Shown here piece by piece: positions 17,091 through 25,759 of a stretch of DNA of 64,000 bases; positions within the stretch are counted from its first letter, which is position 1; each line of letters begins with the position of its first letter. This DNA comes from Amycolatopsis keratiniphila subsp. keratiniphila (GTDB lineage Bacteria; Actinomycetota; Actinomycetes; Mycobacteriales; Pseudonocardiaceae): NCBI RefSeq assembly GCF_001620365.2, contig NZ_LQMT02000037.1, positions 104,467-168,466 on the forward strand. The letters run 5' to 3'. The notes beneath the pieces were generated by a model, which worked only from the letters and a program-made list of their open reading frames with translations, searched no databases and was not told the origin of the DNA. The position numbers were made by a program, and so were the translations under genes.

Positions 17091-18362
17091 ATGGTTTCGT
17101 CGGCGTCCGCGCGTAATCCGCTGTGGCACCCGTTCGCGGACATGGGAGCGGTCGACGGCGACCGGCTCGTCATCACCCGCGGTGAGGGTTCCTACGTCTG
17201 GGACGACGAGGGCAAGCGGTATTTCGACGCGACGGCGTCACTCTGGTACGCGAACTTCGGGCACGGGCGCGAGGAGATCACGCAGGCCGTCGCGGACCAG
17301 CTGCGGACGCTCGATTCGTACAACCTGTTCGGCTACAACGCCAACGAGCCCGCGCTGAAGCTCGCCGAGCGCGTTTCCGCGCTCGCACCCGAACCGGGCT
17401 CGAAGGTCTTCTTCGGTTCGGGCGGCGGTGACGTCATCGACACCGCGGTCAAGATCGCCCGTTCGTATTTCGCGCACACCGGGCGCCCGGAGAAGGTGCA
17501 CGTCATCGGCCGGGTGCAGGGTTACCACGGCACCCACGGTTTCGGCACGGCCGTCGGCGGGATCGCGGCCAACGCGGCGGGCTTCGGGCCGCTGCCCGGC
17601 GACATCTCGCACGTTCCCTATGACAGCGCCGAAGCGCTCGAAGCGGAGATCCTGCGGGTCGGCCCGGAGCGGGTCGCGGCCTTCTTCTGCGAACCGGTGA
17701 TCGGCGCGGGCGGCGTCCTGCTCCCGCCGGACGGGTACATCGAGACGGTCGCCGGGATCTGCCGCAAACACGACGTGCTGTTCGTCGCGGATTGCGTGAT
17801 CGCCGCTTTCGGGCGGCTGGGCACCTGGTTCGGGATCGACCGGTGGGCGGTGAAACCGGACATGATCACGACCGCCAAGGGCATCACCGGCGGGACGATC
17901 CCGCTGGGCGCGCTGATCGTCGCGCCCCGGGTGGCCGAGCCGTTCTTCACCGGCGCGCCGGGTGCGCCGGTGCTGCGGCACGGCGCGACCTACGCCGGGC
18001 ATCCGGTGGCCTGCGCCGCGGGGAACGCGACGCTGGACATCTACGAGCGCGACGGGCTCATCCCGCGCGGGCGGGAACTGGAGAAGCCGTTGGCGGACGC
18101 GCTTTCCGGGCTGGCTTCGCATTCGCTGGTCGAGGAGGTCCGGGCCGGGCTCGGCTTCCTCGGCGCGGTCGAGCTGAAGGCGGACGTTGTCGCGGCGAAC
18201 CCCGGCGCGGCGAACCGGCTGCAGCGGCTGGCGCGGGACGAAGGTGTCCTCGTGCGGAACCTGGCCAAGGGGATCGCGGTGTCGCCGCCGCTGATCGCCG
18301 GGGAGGCGGAGCTCGACCTGCTCGCGACGGCTTTGCCGCGCGCACTGGACAAGCTTGCCTGA
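17091..18362 (+). CDS. Class III PLP-dependent aminotransferase
   Basis: A 423-residue omega-aminotransferase-type enzyme. The PLP lysine is in TTAKGITGG, and the cofactor phosphate region includes FGSGGGDVIDTAVKIARSY. The aspartate that binds the pyridine nitrogen lies in VADCVIAAFGRLG, where most relatives read DEVxTGFGR. A strong GAGGAGGAAG site precedes the ATG at 17091. The family moves amino groups between amines or omega-amino acids and 2-oxo acids. The gene stands alone between two single genes, so its substrate is unknown. Confidence 0.88.
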   Translation: MVSSASARNPLWHPFADMGAVDGDRLVITRGEGSYVWDDEGKRYFDATASLWYANFGHGREEITQAVADQLRTLDSYNLFGYNANEPALKLAERVSALAPEPGSKVFFGSGGGDVIDTAVKIARSYFAHTGRPEKVHVIGRVQGYHGTHGFGTAVGGIAANAAGFGPLPGDISHVPYDSAEALEAEILRVGPERVAAFFCEPVIGAGGVLLPPDGYIETVAGICRKHDVLFVADCVIAAFGRLGTWFGIDRWAVKPDMITTAKGITGGTIPLGALIVAPRVAEPFFTGAPGAPVLRHGATYAGHPVACAAGNATLDIYERDGLIPRGRELEKPLADALSGLASHSLVEEVRAGLGFLGAVELKADVVAANPGAANRLQRLARDEGVLVRNLAKGIAVSPPLIAGEAELDLLATALPRALDKLA

Positions 18363-18370
18363 GCAGAAGT

Positions 18371-18415
18371 CTCGTGAGTGGTAAGGACGGTTCTACCGCC
18401 CTTACCACTCACGAG
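18371..18415. terminator. Hairpin after the aminotransferase gene
   Basis: Two 21-nt arms (CTCGTGAGTGGTAAGGACGGT and a near-exact complement with one mismatch) flank a TCT loop, 8 nt after the stop. Likely a terminator or a member of the intergenic hairpin families. Confidence 0.65.
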
Positions 18416-18440
18416 CCGCGCACGAGGGCCGCGCGCTCGG

Positions 18441-18480
18441 TCATGAAGGGCACAGCCGACGGGACCAGGTCCCTTCATGA
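18441..18480. repeat. Inverted repeat of TCATGAAGGG type
   Basis: Ten-bp perfect arms, TCATGAAGGG and CCCTTCATGA, are separated by 20 nt. The arm core matches the GAAGGG/CCCTTC sequence of other gene-end hairpins here. It lies just past the previous hairpin and before the convergent VOC gene. Confidence 0.5.
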
Positions 18481-18512
18481 CACCCCCAGTGGCGGGCCCT
18501 CGTGGGCCCGCC

Positions 18513-18935
18513 TCAGGAGAGGCAGAGTTCGTTGCCTTCCGGGTCCGCGATCGTGATCCACTCGGCGGGACCCTGCTTGCCGCGGTGCAGGAACGTCGCA
18601 CCGCGCGCGGTCAGCCGCTCGAGCTCGGCCTCGATCTTGTCCGCCCCCATCCGGATGTCGAGGTGCAGGCGGTTCTTGACCGTCTTCCCCTCCGGCACCA
18701 GCTGGAAGAGGAACCGCTGCTTCGTCTCCGGATGGACGATCGCCGCGCCGTCCTTCCACACCAGGACACCGTTGTGCGTGGTGGTCGCCTCTTCCGGGGC
18801 ATACCCCTTCGCGACCATCTCGCGGATGAACTCCTCGTTGCTCTCCTCGACCTGCCAGCCGAGCATCTCGGCCCACCAGCCGGCGAGGTCGTGCGGATGA
18901 GCGGAGTCCACGGTCACCTGGAAGTCATACGCCAT
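18513..18935 (-). CDS. VOC (glyoxalase/bleomycin resistance-like) family protein
   Basis: A 140-residue vicinal-oxygen-chelate fold protein, here with the common actinobacterial glyoxalase-like form starting MAYDFQVTVDSAHPHDLAGWW. Pattern pieces are LAGWWAEMLGW at the start, NRLHLDIRMGAD in the middle and the C-terminal EWITIADPEGNELCLS. Several residues that could bind metal are present, but no enzyme activity can be assigned. Its start overlaps the 3' end of the small gene upstream by 22 nt, which suggests coupled expression. Confidence 0.8.
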   Translation of the reverse strand: MAYDFQVTVDSAHPHDLAGWWAEMLGWQVEESNEEFIREMVAKGYAPEEATTTHNGVLVWKDGAAIVHPETKQRFLFQLVPEGKTVKNRLHLDIRMGADKIEAELERLTARGATFLHRGKQGPAEWITIADPEGNELCLS

Positions 18936-19108
18936 ACCGGCACATTAACGACCCGCCCCGACAATTCCGGGCGCTCATGCCCGCTGACCACGGTGAACCG
19001 CCACTTGTCGACCCCGCCGCCGATGATCTCGGCGTAGCGCCGGGCGCCGTCCGCGTTCGCGAAGCGCACCTGCTGCCCGTTGGTGAGATGGGTGATCTTG
19101 ACCGCCAT
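18914..19108 (-). CDS. Small protein of unknown function, 64 residues
   Basis: A 64-residue basic protein that I do not recognise. A good ribosome binding site (GGGAGG, 7 nt upstream) and high-GC third positions support translation from the ATG at 19108. It contains KITHLTNGQQVRFANADG and a short beta-rich body, with no signal peptide or membrane segment. The end overlaps the VOC gene by 22 nt, so they are probably one transcript. Confidence 0.6.
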   Translation of the reverse strand: MAVKITHLTNGQQVRFANADGARRYAEIIGGGVDKWRFTVVSGHERPELSGRVVNVPVWRMTSR

Positions 19109-19228
19109 CCGTGCCTCCCTGAAGTCCGGTGCCGGCCCGCGGAGCTTCCCCCTCCGGGACCGGCGCGGACAGTAGAACACATGTTCGATGGCCGTCGCCA
19201 ATCCAGCCCCCCGCGCGGGTGGCTTCGC

Positions 19229-19250
19229 GTGATCGAAGGCGGAACTCGCG
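19229..19250. repeat. Isolated copy of the GTGATCGAAGGCG repeat
   Basis: This 22-nt stretch matches 21 of 22 bases of a unit in the repeat cluster at 26701. It lies in the gap between the small gene and the convergently ending TetR gene. Confidence 0.6.
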
Positions 19251-19255
19251 ACGTT

Positions 19256-19846
19256 TCAGCGGGTGATCAGGCCGGCGATCAGGTCGTGAACCAGTGCCGC
19301 GGCCTGTGCTCGCGCCTGGCCGGGGTCGTCGGTCTCGGCGACGACCAGCGCCAGCTCGGTCAGCGCTCCGTAGAAGGCGGCCGCGACCAGCTTGGCCGGA
19401 TGCGGCCGGATCCGCGAGGTGGCGAGCATCGCCTGGACCGTGTCGTCGACCAGGCCGCTCAGATGCTTCTGGTCCAGTTCGCGCCATCGGCGCCAGCCGA
19501 GCGCGATCGGCCCCTGCAAGAGCACGACGTGGCGGTACCGGGGTTCGGCGCAGACGGCCAGGAACTCCGTGACTCCGCGTTCGGTGCGTTCGACGGGGTC
19601 CTCGGACGAGGCGATCGCGGTCCGGATCCGGCCCGCCGCCTGATGTTCCAGCTCGTCCACGACCGCCTCGAACAGCCCGCGTTTGCCGTCGAAGTGGTGA
19701 TACAGCGCCCCACGCGTCAGGCCCGCGGCGCGGACGAGTTCCTCCGCGGAGAGGCTCGCGTACTCCCGTTCGGCGAACAGGCGCAGGCCGGTGTCGAACA
19801 GGGCCTGGCGGGTGTGCTCCGCGTACTTCACGCGCACCGATTCCAT
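19256..19846 (-). CDS. TetR-family regulator, divergent from amine oxidase
   Basis: A 196-residue TetR repressor. The N-terminal HTH is visible as SAEELVRAAGLTRGALYHHFDGKRGLFEAV at about 33-62, followed by the helical ligand domain. The gene is divergent from the flavin amine oxidase, and the 61-bp gap has two palindromes that fit TetR operators. It most likely represses both its own gene and the oxidase, and is released by an amine or related ligand (inference from layout). Confidence 0.88.
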   Translation of the reverse strand: MESVRVKYAEHTRQALFDTGLRLFAEREYASLSAEELVRAAGLTRGALYHHFDGKRGLFEAVVDELEHQAAGRIRTAIASSEDPVERTERGVTEFLAVCAEPRYRHVVLLQGPIALGWRRWRELDQKHLSGLVDDTVQAMLATSRIRPHPAKLVAAAFYGALTELALVVAETDDPGQARAQAAALVHDLIAGLITR

Positions 19847-19860
19847 TCGCCATGACTATC

Positions 19861-19893
19861 ACATACACTTCGTATGTCAGATACACGCTGTAT
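19861..19893. promoter_or_regulatory. Two tandem palindromes, likely TetR operators
   Basis: ACATAC-5 nt-GTATGT at 19861-19877 and ATACA-CGC-TGTAT at 19881-19893 are perfect palindromes whose centres lie 18 bp apart. They fill the short gap between the tetR start and the amine oxidase start, and are AT-rich against a GC-rich background. Confidence 0.7.
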
Positions 19894-19907
19894 GAAGGTG
19901 GGCGGCG

Positions 19908-21260
19908 ATGGAACGATCGGTGGATGTCGTGGTGGTCGGAGCGGGGATCGCGGGCCTGGTCGCCGCCCGTGATCTCGCCCGGACCGGGGCCGAAGTGCTG
20001 GTGCTGGAGGCCCGTGACCGGGTGGGCGGCAGGCTGCTCAACGACGAGCTCCCCGGCGGTGGCCCCATCGAGGTGGGCGGCCAGTGGGTGGGGCCGGGGC
20101 AGCACGAGGTGCTCGCGCTGATCGGCGAGCTCGGGCTGAGCACGTATCCCACGTACGACACGGGCAGGCGCATCGCCGAGTTCGCCGGGCGCCGGGCCGA
20201 GTACACGGGCCGGATCCCGCGTCTGGGACCCGTGGCGCTGGCCGACATCGGCCAGACCCAGTTCCGGCTGGACCGGCTGGCGCGGCAGGTGCCGGCGGCG
20301 GAGCCGTGGCTGGCGAAACGGGCCGCGGAACTGGACGGCCAGACCCTGGCGACCTGGTTGCGGCGGACCGCCCGCACCGAGGCGGGACGGTCGTTCTTCC
20401 GGGTGATCACCGAGGCGTTGTTCTCCGCCGAGCCCGAGGATCTTTCCGCGTTGTGGGCGGCCTTCTACCTCGGCGCCGGAGGCGGGCTGAACTCGATGAT
20501 CGAGACGGCGGGCGGCGCGCAGCAGGACCGGGTCGCCGGTGGTACGCAACGCATCGCGCTCGCGCTCGCCGGCGAACTCGGCGATCGCGTCGTCCTCGGC
20601 GCACCGGTGACCGGTATCGAATGGGAGACCTCGGGAGTCCGGGTACGGGCGGGCGCCACCACCGTCCGCGCCCGTCGTGCCGTGGTCGCGGTTCCGCCGA
20701 CGCTCGCGGCGCGCCTGCGGTTCACCCCGGGTCTGCCCGGCGATCGCGACCAGCTCGTCCAGCGCATGCCGATGGGGCGGGTGATCAAGGTCAACGTCGT
20801 CTACGACGAGCCTTTCTGGCGCGAGAAAGGGTTGAGCGGCCAGGCGAACAGCGACCGCCGTCCGCTGGGCACGGTGTTCGACAACACCCCGCACGGCGGA
20901 TCACCCGCGGTGCTCGTCGGCTTCCTCGAAGGACGGCACGCCGACGAGGGCGCGCGGCTGGCCCCCGCGGACCGCCGTGCCCGGGTCCTCGACGACCTCG
21001 CCGGGTATTTCGGGCCACGGGCCCGGAAGCCGATCGCGTACCTGGAGCGTGACTGGGCGGAGGAGGAGTTCAGCCGCGGCTGCTACGGCGCGTTCACCAC
21101 GCCCGGCACCCTCACCCGGTTCGGTCCGGCCCTGCGCAGGCCGGTCGGGCCACTGCACTGGGCGGGCACCGAAACCGCCACGCGCTGGGCGGGTTACATC
21201 GACGGCGCCGCCGAATCCGGGCATCGCGTCGCCCGCGAGATCGCCTCCGCGCTGGGGTGA
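19908..21260 (+). CDS. Flavin monoamine oxidase family protein
   Basis: A 450-residue FAD amine oxidase. The N-terminal FAD motif is VVVGAGIAGLVAARDLA, followed by VLEARDRVGGR. Further signatures are GGQWVGPGQ, the substrate-domain middle and the C-terminal WAGTETATRWAGYIDGAAESG that closes the FAD site. These enzymes oxidise primary or polyamines to aldehydes with hydrogen peroxide. It is controlled, by layout, by the divergent TetR. Substrate is not predictable. Confidence 0.92.
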   Translation: MERSVDVVVVGAGIAGLVAARDLARTGAEVLVLEARDRVGGRLLNDELPGGGPIEVGGQWVGPGQHEVLALIGELGLSTYPTYDTGRRIAEFAGRRAEYTGRIPRLGPVALADIGQTQFRLDRLARQVPAAEPWLAKRAAELDGQTLATWLRRTARTEAGRSFFRVITEALFSAEPEDLSALWAAFYLGAGGGLNSMIETAGGAQQDRVAGGTQRIALALAGELGDRVVLGAPVTGIEWETSGVRVRAGATTVRARRAVVAVPPTLAARLRFTPGLPGDRDQLVQRMPMGRVIKVNVVYDEPFWREKGLSGQANSDRRPLGTVFDNTPHGGSPAVLVGFLEGRHADEGARLAPADRRARVLDDLAGYFGPRARKPIAYLERDWAEEEFSRGCYGAFTTPGTLTRFGPALRRPVGPLHWAGTETATRWAGYIDGAAESGHRVAREIASALG

Positions 21261-21270
21261 GCCGCGCGGT

Positions 21271-21765
21271 TCATCGGCGCATGGTCACGCGAGGCCACGC
21301 GTCCAGTCCGCGGGCGATTTCGTGGTCACGGACGGCCCGCAGCCCCTCCGTGAGGCCTTCCTCGTCGAGTGTCGCGAAGCCGAGCCGGGCATAGTACGGC
21401 GCGTTCCACGGCACCTCGGCGTATGTCGTCAGCGTCAACCCGGCGAGCCCTTCGCGCGAGGCCCACTCCGCGGCGTGCTCGATCAGCCGCCGCCCGAGGC
21501 CCCGGCGCGCGTGATCGGGATGGACGGAGACCTGCTCGATGTGGCCGTGACCGTCGACGACCTCGGCGAGCAGGTACGCCACCGGGCCGTCCCCGGTGTC
21601 CCAGACCCAGGCCCGGCCGTCGCGCTGGAAAACCGTGAGGTCCGCGATCGACGGCGGATCGTCGTCGGCGATCGCGGCCATGCCGAGCGCGCGGAACGGT
21701 TCGCCCGCGGCGCGTTCGACGTCCTGGAGCACGGGCAGGTCTTCGGGAGTGGCGAGTCGGATCAC
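21271..21765 (-). CDS. GNAT-family N-acetyltransferase
   Basis: A 164-residue GNAT protein. The acetyl-CoA pyrophosphate-binding motif A is visible as VSVHPDHARRGLGRRLIEHAAEWA, with the C-terminal NAPYYARLGFATLDEEGL pattern. The family acetylates amines on small molecules, peptides or proteins; no substrate can be named. It ends 10 nt from the convergent amine oxidase. Confidence 0.85.
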   Translation of the reverse strand: MIRLATPEDLPVLQDVERAAGEPFRALGMAAIADDDPPSIADLTVFQRDGRAWVWDTGDGPVAYLLAEVVDGHGHIEQVSVHPDHARRGLGRRLIEHAAEWASREGLAGLTLTTYAEVPWNAPYYARLGFATLDEEGLTEGLRAVRDHEIARGLDAWPRVTMRR

Positions 21766-21807
21766 GGATCGAGTTCTACCCCGCCGCGGTGCGCGTCCGC
21801 CCGTGAT

Positions 21808-22587
21808 TTACAGCGAGAAAGACGATACGGCGCGGTGGATCCTGCTCGCGTACGACTGGAGAGTGACGATGGCGGCCCGTTTCGCGTCGTCGCCGATCCG
21901 GGTCGCTGGGGCGGCCAGGGTGAGCACTGCGGGCCGGTGCCCGGTGCTCGGGATCGGCACCGAACACGACCAGACGCCGTCGTCCAGTTCGCCCCAGCTC
22001 ACCGAATACCGGTTCGCCCCGGCGCGTTTGACCTCCTCCCGCACGCTCGGACCGCGGCGCTGGACGATCGACGAAAGCCGTCTCTCGCGTTCGGCCTCCG
22101 GCAGCATGGCGAGCAGCATCTTGCCCGACGCGCCGGTGCCGAGCGGGACCGAATGTCCCGGCTGGAAGGTGAACCGCATCGCGCGTTCGCATTCGACCCG
22201 GTCCGCGCAGACCGCGGAATCGCCGAAATGCTGGAACAGCAACACCGTCTCGCCGAGGTCGCGGGCGGCCTCCTCCATCGACGGGCGGGCGAGGCGGGCG
22301 AGATCGTTGGCCAGCTGCGCGGCCCGCGCGAGCGGCATCACCTGGCTCGTCACGTGATAGCGCCCGGTCTTGCCCTCCTCCAGGAGCTGGAGTTCCTTCA
22401 ACAGCGCGACATAGCGATACGTCGTGGCGACCGGGGTGCCGATCCTCGCGGCCAGTTCGGCGACGCTCGCGTCCCAGCGGCGTTCGGAAAAGGAGAGCAG
22501 CAGCTGGAGGACCTTGCGTGAGCTGCTGGCGCCGGGGGTGCGTTTCGGCGGGGCGGGGGTGTCCAGGGATCGTGCGGCAGGCGTCAT
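21808..22587 (-). CDS. IclR-family transcriptional regulator
   Basis: A 259-residue regulator. The N-terminal winged helix (SSRKVLQLLLSFSERRWDASVAELAARIGTP in part) precedes the IclR effector domain with LGTGASGKMLLAMLPEAER and CSVPIPSTGHRPAVLTLAAP. The ATG at 22587 is preferred because GAGAGG precedes it; another in-frame start lies 24 nt upstream. The gene is divergent from an SDR gene. The gap holds a GGACCA/TGGTCC palindrome and a 17-bp motif that recurs upstream of the flavoprotein cluster near 40.87 kb. Confidence 0.88.
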   Translation of the reverse strand: MTPAARSLDTPAPPKRTPGASSSRKVLQLLLSFSERRWDASVAELAARIGTPVATTYRYVALLKELQLLEEGKTGRYHVTSQVMPLARAAQLANDLARLARPSMEEAARDLGETVLLFQHFGDSAVCADRVECERAMRFTFQPGHSVPLGTGASGKMLLAMLPEAERERRLSSIVQRRGPSVREEVKRAGANRYSVSWGELDDGVWSCSVPIPSTGHRPAVLTLAAPATRIGDDAKRAAIVTLQSYASRIHRAVSSFSL

Positions 22588-22647
22588 CTCGACCTCTCGC
22601 CGGAGAATCACGAAGAGTCAAGAAAGTAGCACATTGTGTGAATTGCG

Positions 22648-22675
22648 GACCAGGGACTTTGGTCCACGAACAAGC
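22648..22675. promoter_or_regulatory. Likely IclR operator with shared 17-bp motif
   Basis: GGACCA and TGGTCC (22648-22666) form a palindrome with a 7-nt spacer. Overlapping it, the motif TTTGGTCCACGAACAAG at 22659-22675 matches 15 of 17 bases at 40860-40876. It lies between iclR and the divergent SDR gene. Confidence 0.6.
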
Positions 22676-22698
22676 GGACTTCTTGCTAGGTTCGGACC

Positions 22699-23607
22699 AT
22701 GGAAAAGCCATTGGCGGGCAAGGTCGCGCTGGTCGCCGGGGCCACTCGCGGGGCAGGGCGGGGAATAGCGGTCCAGCTGGGTGCCGCCGGCGCGACCGTT
22801 TACGTGACCGGCCGCAGTACCGCCTCGCGACGGTCGGAAATGAATCGCCCGGAGACGATCGAGGAGACGGCGGCGCTCGTCGACGAGGCGGGCGGGCGCG
22901 GGATCGCGATCGGTGTGGACCATTTGGCGGCGGACCAGGTCCGCGAACTGGTGGAACGGATCGACGCCGAACAGGGCGCGTTGCACGTACTGGTCAACGA
23001 CATCTACGGCGCGCCCATCGAATGGGACAAGACGGTCTGGGAGTCCACTTTGGACACTGGGCTGCGGACGCTGCGGCTCGCCATCGACACGCATGCGATC
23101 ACCAGTCATTTCGCGCTGCCGCTCATGATCAGGAATCCGGGCGCGCTGGTCGTCGAGGTCAACGACGGCACCACCGAGTACAACTCGGAGAACTATCGGG
23201 TTTCGTTCTTCTACGATCTCGCGAAGACCGCGGTGAACCGGATGGCGTTCGCACTCGGCCACGAATTGGCACCGCATGGCGGTACCGCGGTGGCCGTCAC
23301 GCCGGGCTGGTTGCGTTCCGAAGCGATGCTCGACGCTTATCGGGTGACGGAAGAGAATTGGCGCGACGCGACGAAGGTGCAGCCGCACTTCGCCATTTCC
23401 GAAAGTCCCGCGTTCGTCGGCAGGGCGGTCGCGGCGCTGGCCGGCGACGCGGAAGTCGCCCGCTGGAACGGGAAATCGATGTCCAGTGGCGAATTGGCGA
23501 AGGAATACGGATTCACCGACCTCGACGGCAGCAGGCCCGACTGCTGGCGCTATCTCGTCGAAGTCCAGGACCCCGGCCTGCCCGCGGACGTCACGGGCTA
23601 TCGCTGA
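22699..23607 (+). CDS. SDR family oxidoreductase
   Basis: A 302-residue short-chain dehydrogenase. The nucleotide-binding motif is GATRGAGRGIA near residue 14. The usual NNAG is replaced by NDIYGAP, and the active-site YxxxK is present as YDLAK. The large insertion around EYNSENYRVSFF and the longer C-terminus mark a divergent subgroup. It faces away from the IclR gene, so it is a likely target of that regulator. Its last 10 nt overlap the convergent PH-domain gene. Confidence 0.85.
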   Translation: MEKPLAGKVALVAGATRGAGRGIAVQLGAAGATVYVTGRSTASRRSEMNRPETIEETAALVDEAGGRGIAIGVDHLAADQVRELVERIDAEQGALHVLVNDIYGAPIEWDKTVWESTLDTGLRTLRLAIDTHAITSHFALPLMIRNPGALVVEVNDGTTEYNSENYRVSFFYDLAKTAVNRMAFALGHELAPHGGTAVAVTPGWLRSEAMLDAYRVTEENWRDATKVQPHFAISESPAFVGRAVAALAGDAEVARWNGKSMSSGELAKEYGFTDLDGSRPDCWRYLVEVQDPGLPADVTGYR

Positions 23608-25118
23608 GCATCCCGGCTGAGGAAGGGCGTGAGCAGACCGGGCGCGGCCCGCTCCGCCATCGCCAGTCCGGCCGATTCGCCGACGTCGACCACCTGATAG
23701 CCGCCCTTGCCCGCCGCGATCGGGGCCGTCACGGTGATCAATCCGGCGCGCCGCTGGAAGAACGAGCGGCTGACGACGACGCCGGTGAGGCCCTCCCGCC
23801 GGATCGCCACCGTCGCCCGCGCCAGCGAACCGGACCGGCTGACCAGGTAGCGCCCGACGATCGCGTGGCCGAGGTTGCGGTAGCGGTCCCAGCCCACCAG
23901 GGCGGCGAACGGCGCCAGGCCGAGCGCGACCTGCCACATCCAGGACGGCAGGAAATCGATCCAGGCCAACCCGAACAGCGCCGCCGCGAGCAGCAGCACG
24001 CCGCCGATCGCGCGGGTGAGCCGCCTCGTCAGCGCCCGTCGCGGATGCCGGTTCAGCGGCACGGTGGCCGGGTCGAAGTTCTCCCGCAGCACTTCGGCCG
24101 CGACCTCGTGGACCCGGCCGACGGGGGCCGGTGGCAGCAGCAGCCCGCCGCCCTTGTCGCCGCCCTTGCCCTCGCGCAGCCCGCCCGCGATCGCGGTGAG
24201 CCGTGCCCCGCCCGCGATCCGCAGCGGCAGCGGCTCCTTCACCTCGACGCCACGAAGGCGTTCTTCTTCGATGGACACCGAACGCGTGGTGATCAGCCCG
24301 CGCCGGACGTGGAGGGTGCCCTCGGATTCCCTGGTGAGCTTGAAGTTCCAGAACGAGAGCACGTAGCCGCCGACGGACAGCAGCGAGACGACCACGAGCA
24401 GGCCGACCGCGGCGACGACCACGATCAGCCACAGCGCCGTGTTCGCCAGGTCGTCCAGGAGGTCCCGCAGCGGTCCGACGTTCTCCGGGGCGATGTTCAG
24501 CTGGTGCGCGAAATGCCAGACCGCGGCGAACACCGCGCCCACCACGGCGAGCCCGGACAGCGTGAACGGCGCGTATCGCACCCACTTCCGGTCGACCTCC
24601 GCCACGACCTGTTCGGGAGGTTTCGTCTCGGCTTCCGGAGAGATTTCCTTGCGGTGCAACAGAACCGTGCGCAGGCGGTGCGCCTCGGCCTGGCTGACGG
24701 CGTCGAGCACCAGCTGGTCGTTGCCCGCGCCCTGGGCCAGGGAATGCCGTCCGGTGCCGATGCGAACGGCGCTGAGGGAGAACAAGCGGTGCTTCGGTTC
24801 CGATGTGACGTCGACCGTGCGGATCCGGTCCAGCGGGATCGCGCGATGTTTGCGCAGCAGCAGGCCCGTGGTCCATTCCACCTGGCCGTCCGCGACGCGG
24901 TACCGCGACGTGAGGACATGGGAGACGCCGACGAGCACGGTCAGCGCGGTGACGCCAAGGCCGAACCACTCCCAGCCGTTGCCCCGGCCGAGGATCACCG
25001 TGCCGATCAGGACCGGCAGCGATTTGACGACGTCGAGGACGGGGCGGATCAGCAGCATCCGGCGGTCGAGCCGGTGCCAGCGGCCGACGTCGGTTTCCGG
25101 TGGTGCCTCGGTGCTCAT
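23598..25118 (-). CDS. Membrane protein with bacterial PH (YdbT-like) domains
   Basis: A 506-residue protein with alternating membrane pairs and PH-like domains, the YdbT layout. Hydrophobic pairs are visible around 25-70, 190-250 and 380-430, each followed by a beta-rich PH domain, for example the YRVADGQVEWTTGLLLRKHRAI stretch near 92 and the TLHVRRGLITTRSVSIEEER stretch. Bacillus YdbS/YdbT influence antimicrobial peptide tolerance, but the function is poorly known. The start overlaps the smaller PH-domain gene by an ATGA junction, so the pair is coupled. Confidence 0.82.
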   Translation of the reverse strand: MSTEAPPETDVGRWHRLDRRMLLIRPVLDVVKSLPVLIGTVILGRGNGWEWFGLGVTALTVLVGVSHVLTSRYRVADGQVEWTTGLLLRKHRAIPLDRIRTVDVTSEPKHRLFSLSAVRIGTGRHSLAQGAGNDQLVLDAVSQAEAHRLRTVLLHRKEISPEAETKPPEQVVAEVDRKWVRYAPFTLSGLAVVGAVFAAVWHFAHQLNIAPENVGPLRDLLDDLANTALWLIVVVAAVGLLVVVSLLSVGGYVLSFWNFKLTRESEGTLHVRRGLITTRSVSIEEERLRGVEVKEPLPLRIAGGARLTAIAGGLREGKGGDKGGGLLLPPAPVGRVHEVAAEVLRENFDPATVPLNRHPRRALTRRLTRAIGGVLLLAAALFGLAWIDFLPSWMWQVALGLAPFAALVGWDRYRNLGHAIVGRYLVSRSGSLARATVAIRREGLTGVVVSRSFFQRRAGLITVTAPIAAGKGGYQVVDVGESAGLAMAERAAPGLLTPFLSRDAQR

Positions 25119-25612
25119 GTCGCGTCACCCGGCGTGGCCTGCGTCGTCCTGGTGAGTTCCGCGACTAGCGCGAGCGCCTGGGCGTGGTCGAGACCGGAGA
25201 TCTTGACCGGGCCCGCGGCCGACGCCGTCGTCACGGTGATCTTCGCCAGCCGGAACAGCTGCTCGACCGGGTCGCGTTCGATGTCGACGGTCTGGATCCG
25301 CGAGATCGGCGCGATCCGCCAGTCCTGTTTGAGCCAGCCCTCCTGGGTGTACACGGCCTCGCCGGTGACCTCCCAGCGGTGGATCCGGTAGCGCCACTGC
25401 GGCATGACCAGCAGATGCAGGGGTGCGAGCACGCACGAGATCGTCAACGTCACCGTCAGCCACGTCGGCGCGTCGTCGCTCGTGAACACGAACACCGCTT
25501 GCGCCGCGACGAAGATCACCCAGCCGACCGCTGCCCATACCGTCCAGTAGCCGATGGCGCGTCTGCTCACCCGATTGGCGGGCGGGCGCAGGCTGAGGGT
25601 CTCTTCCGTCAC
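25115..25612 (-). CDS. Small membrane PH-domain (YdbS-like) protein
   Basis: A protein of about 165 residues with two membrane helices near the N-terminus (RRAIGYWTVWAAVGWVIFVA, then TLTISCVLAPLHLLVM) and one C-terminal PH domain with QEGWLKQDWRIAPISRIQTV. It matches the small partner in YdbS/YdbT pairs. The GTG at 25612 begins the conserved part, but its ribosome binding site is very close; a GTG at 25654 is the alternative and would add 14 residues. The stop overlaps the start of the larger partner. Confidence 0.8.
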   Translation of the reverse strand: MTEETLSLRPPANRVSRRAIGYWTVWAAVGWVIFVAAQAVFVFTSDDAPTWLTVTLTISCVLAPLHLLVMPQWRYRIHRWEVTGEAVYTQEGWLKQDWRIAPISRIQTVDIERDPVEQLFRLAKITVTTASAAGPVKISGLDHAQALALVAELTRTTQATPGDAT

Positions 25613-25759
25613 CCCTCCACCCTGCACCACCTCGGTGCGGACCGCCCACGACACCTGTCACGGACCGATAGGATTTCGGCCACGGCCGGCGGAATGGATA
25701 CCCCCTATCGGGGCGTTGCCACCCGTAGACGGTTGCACGCACGAAACCTGGAGGATCTG

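Noticed and set aside
22518..25391. Very long open frames on both strands (up to about 950 codons) across the SDR and PH-domain genes
   Set aside because: They are frame shadows of the real genes: low-complexity Arg/Ala/Gly-rich translations with no domain pattern, typical of high-GC DNA.
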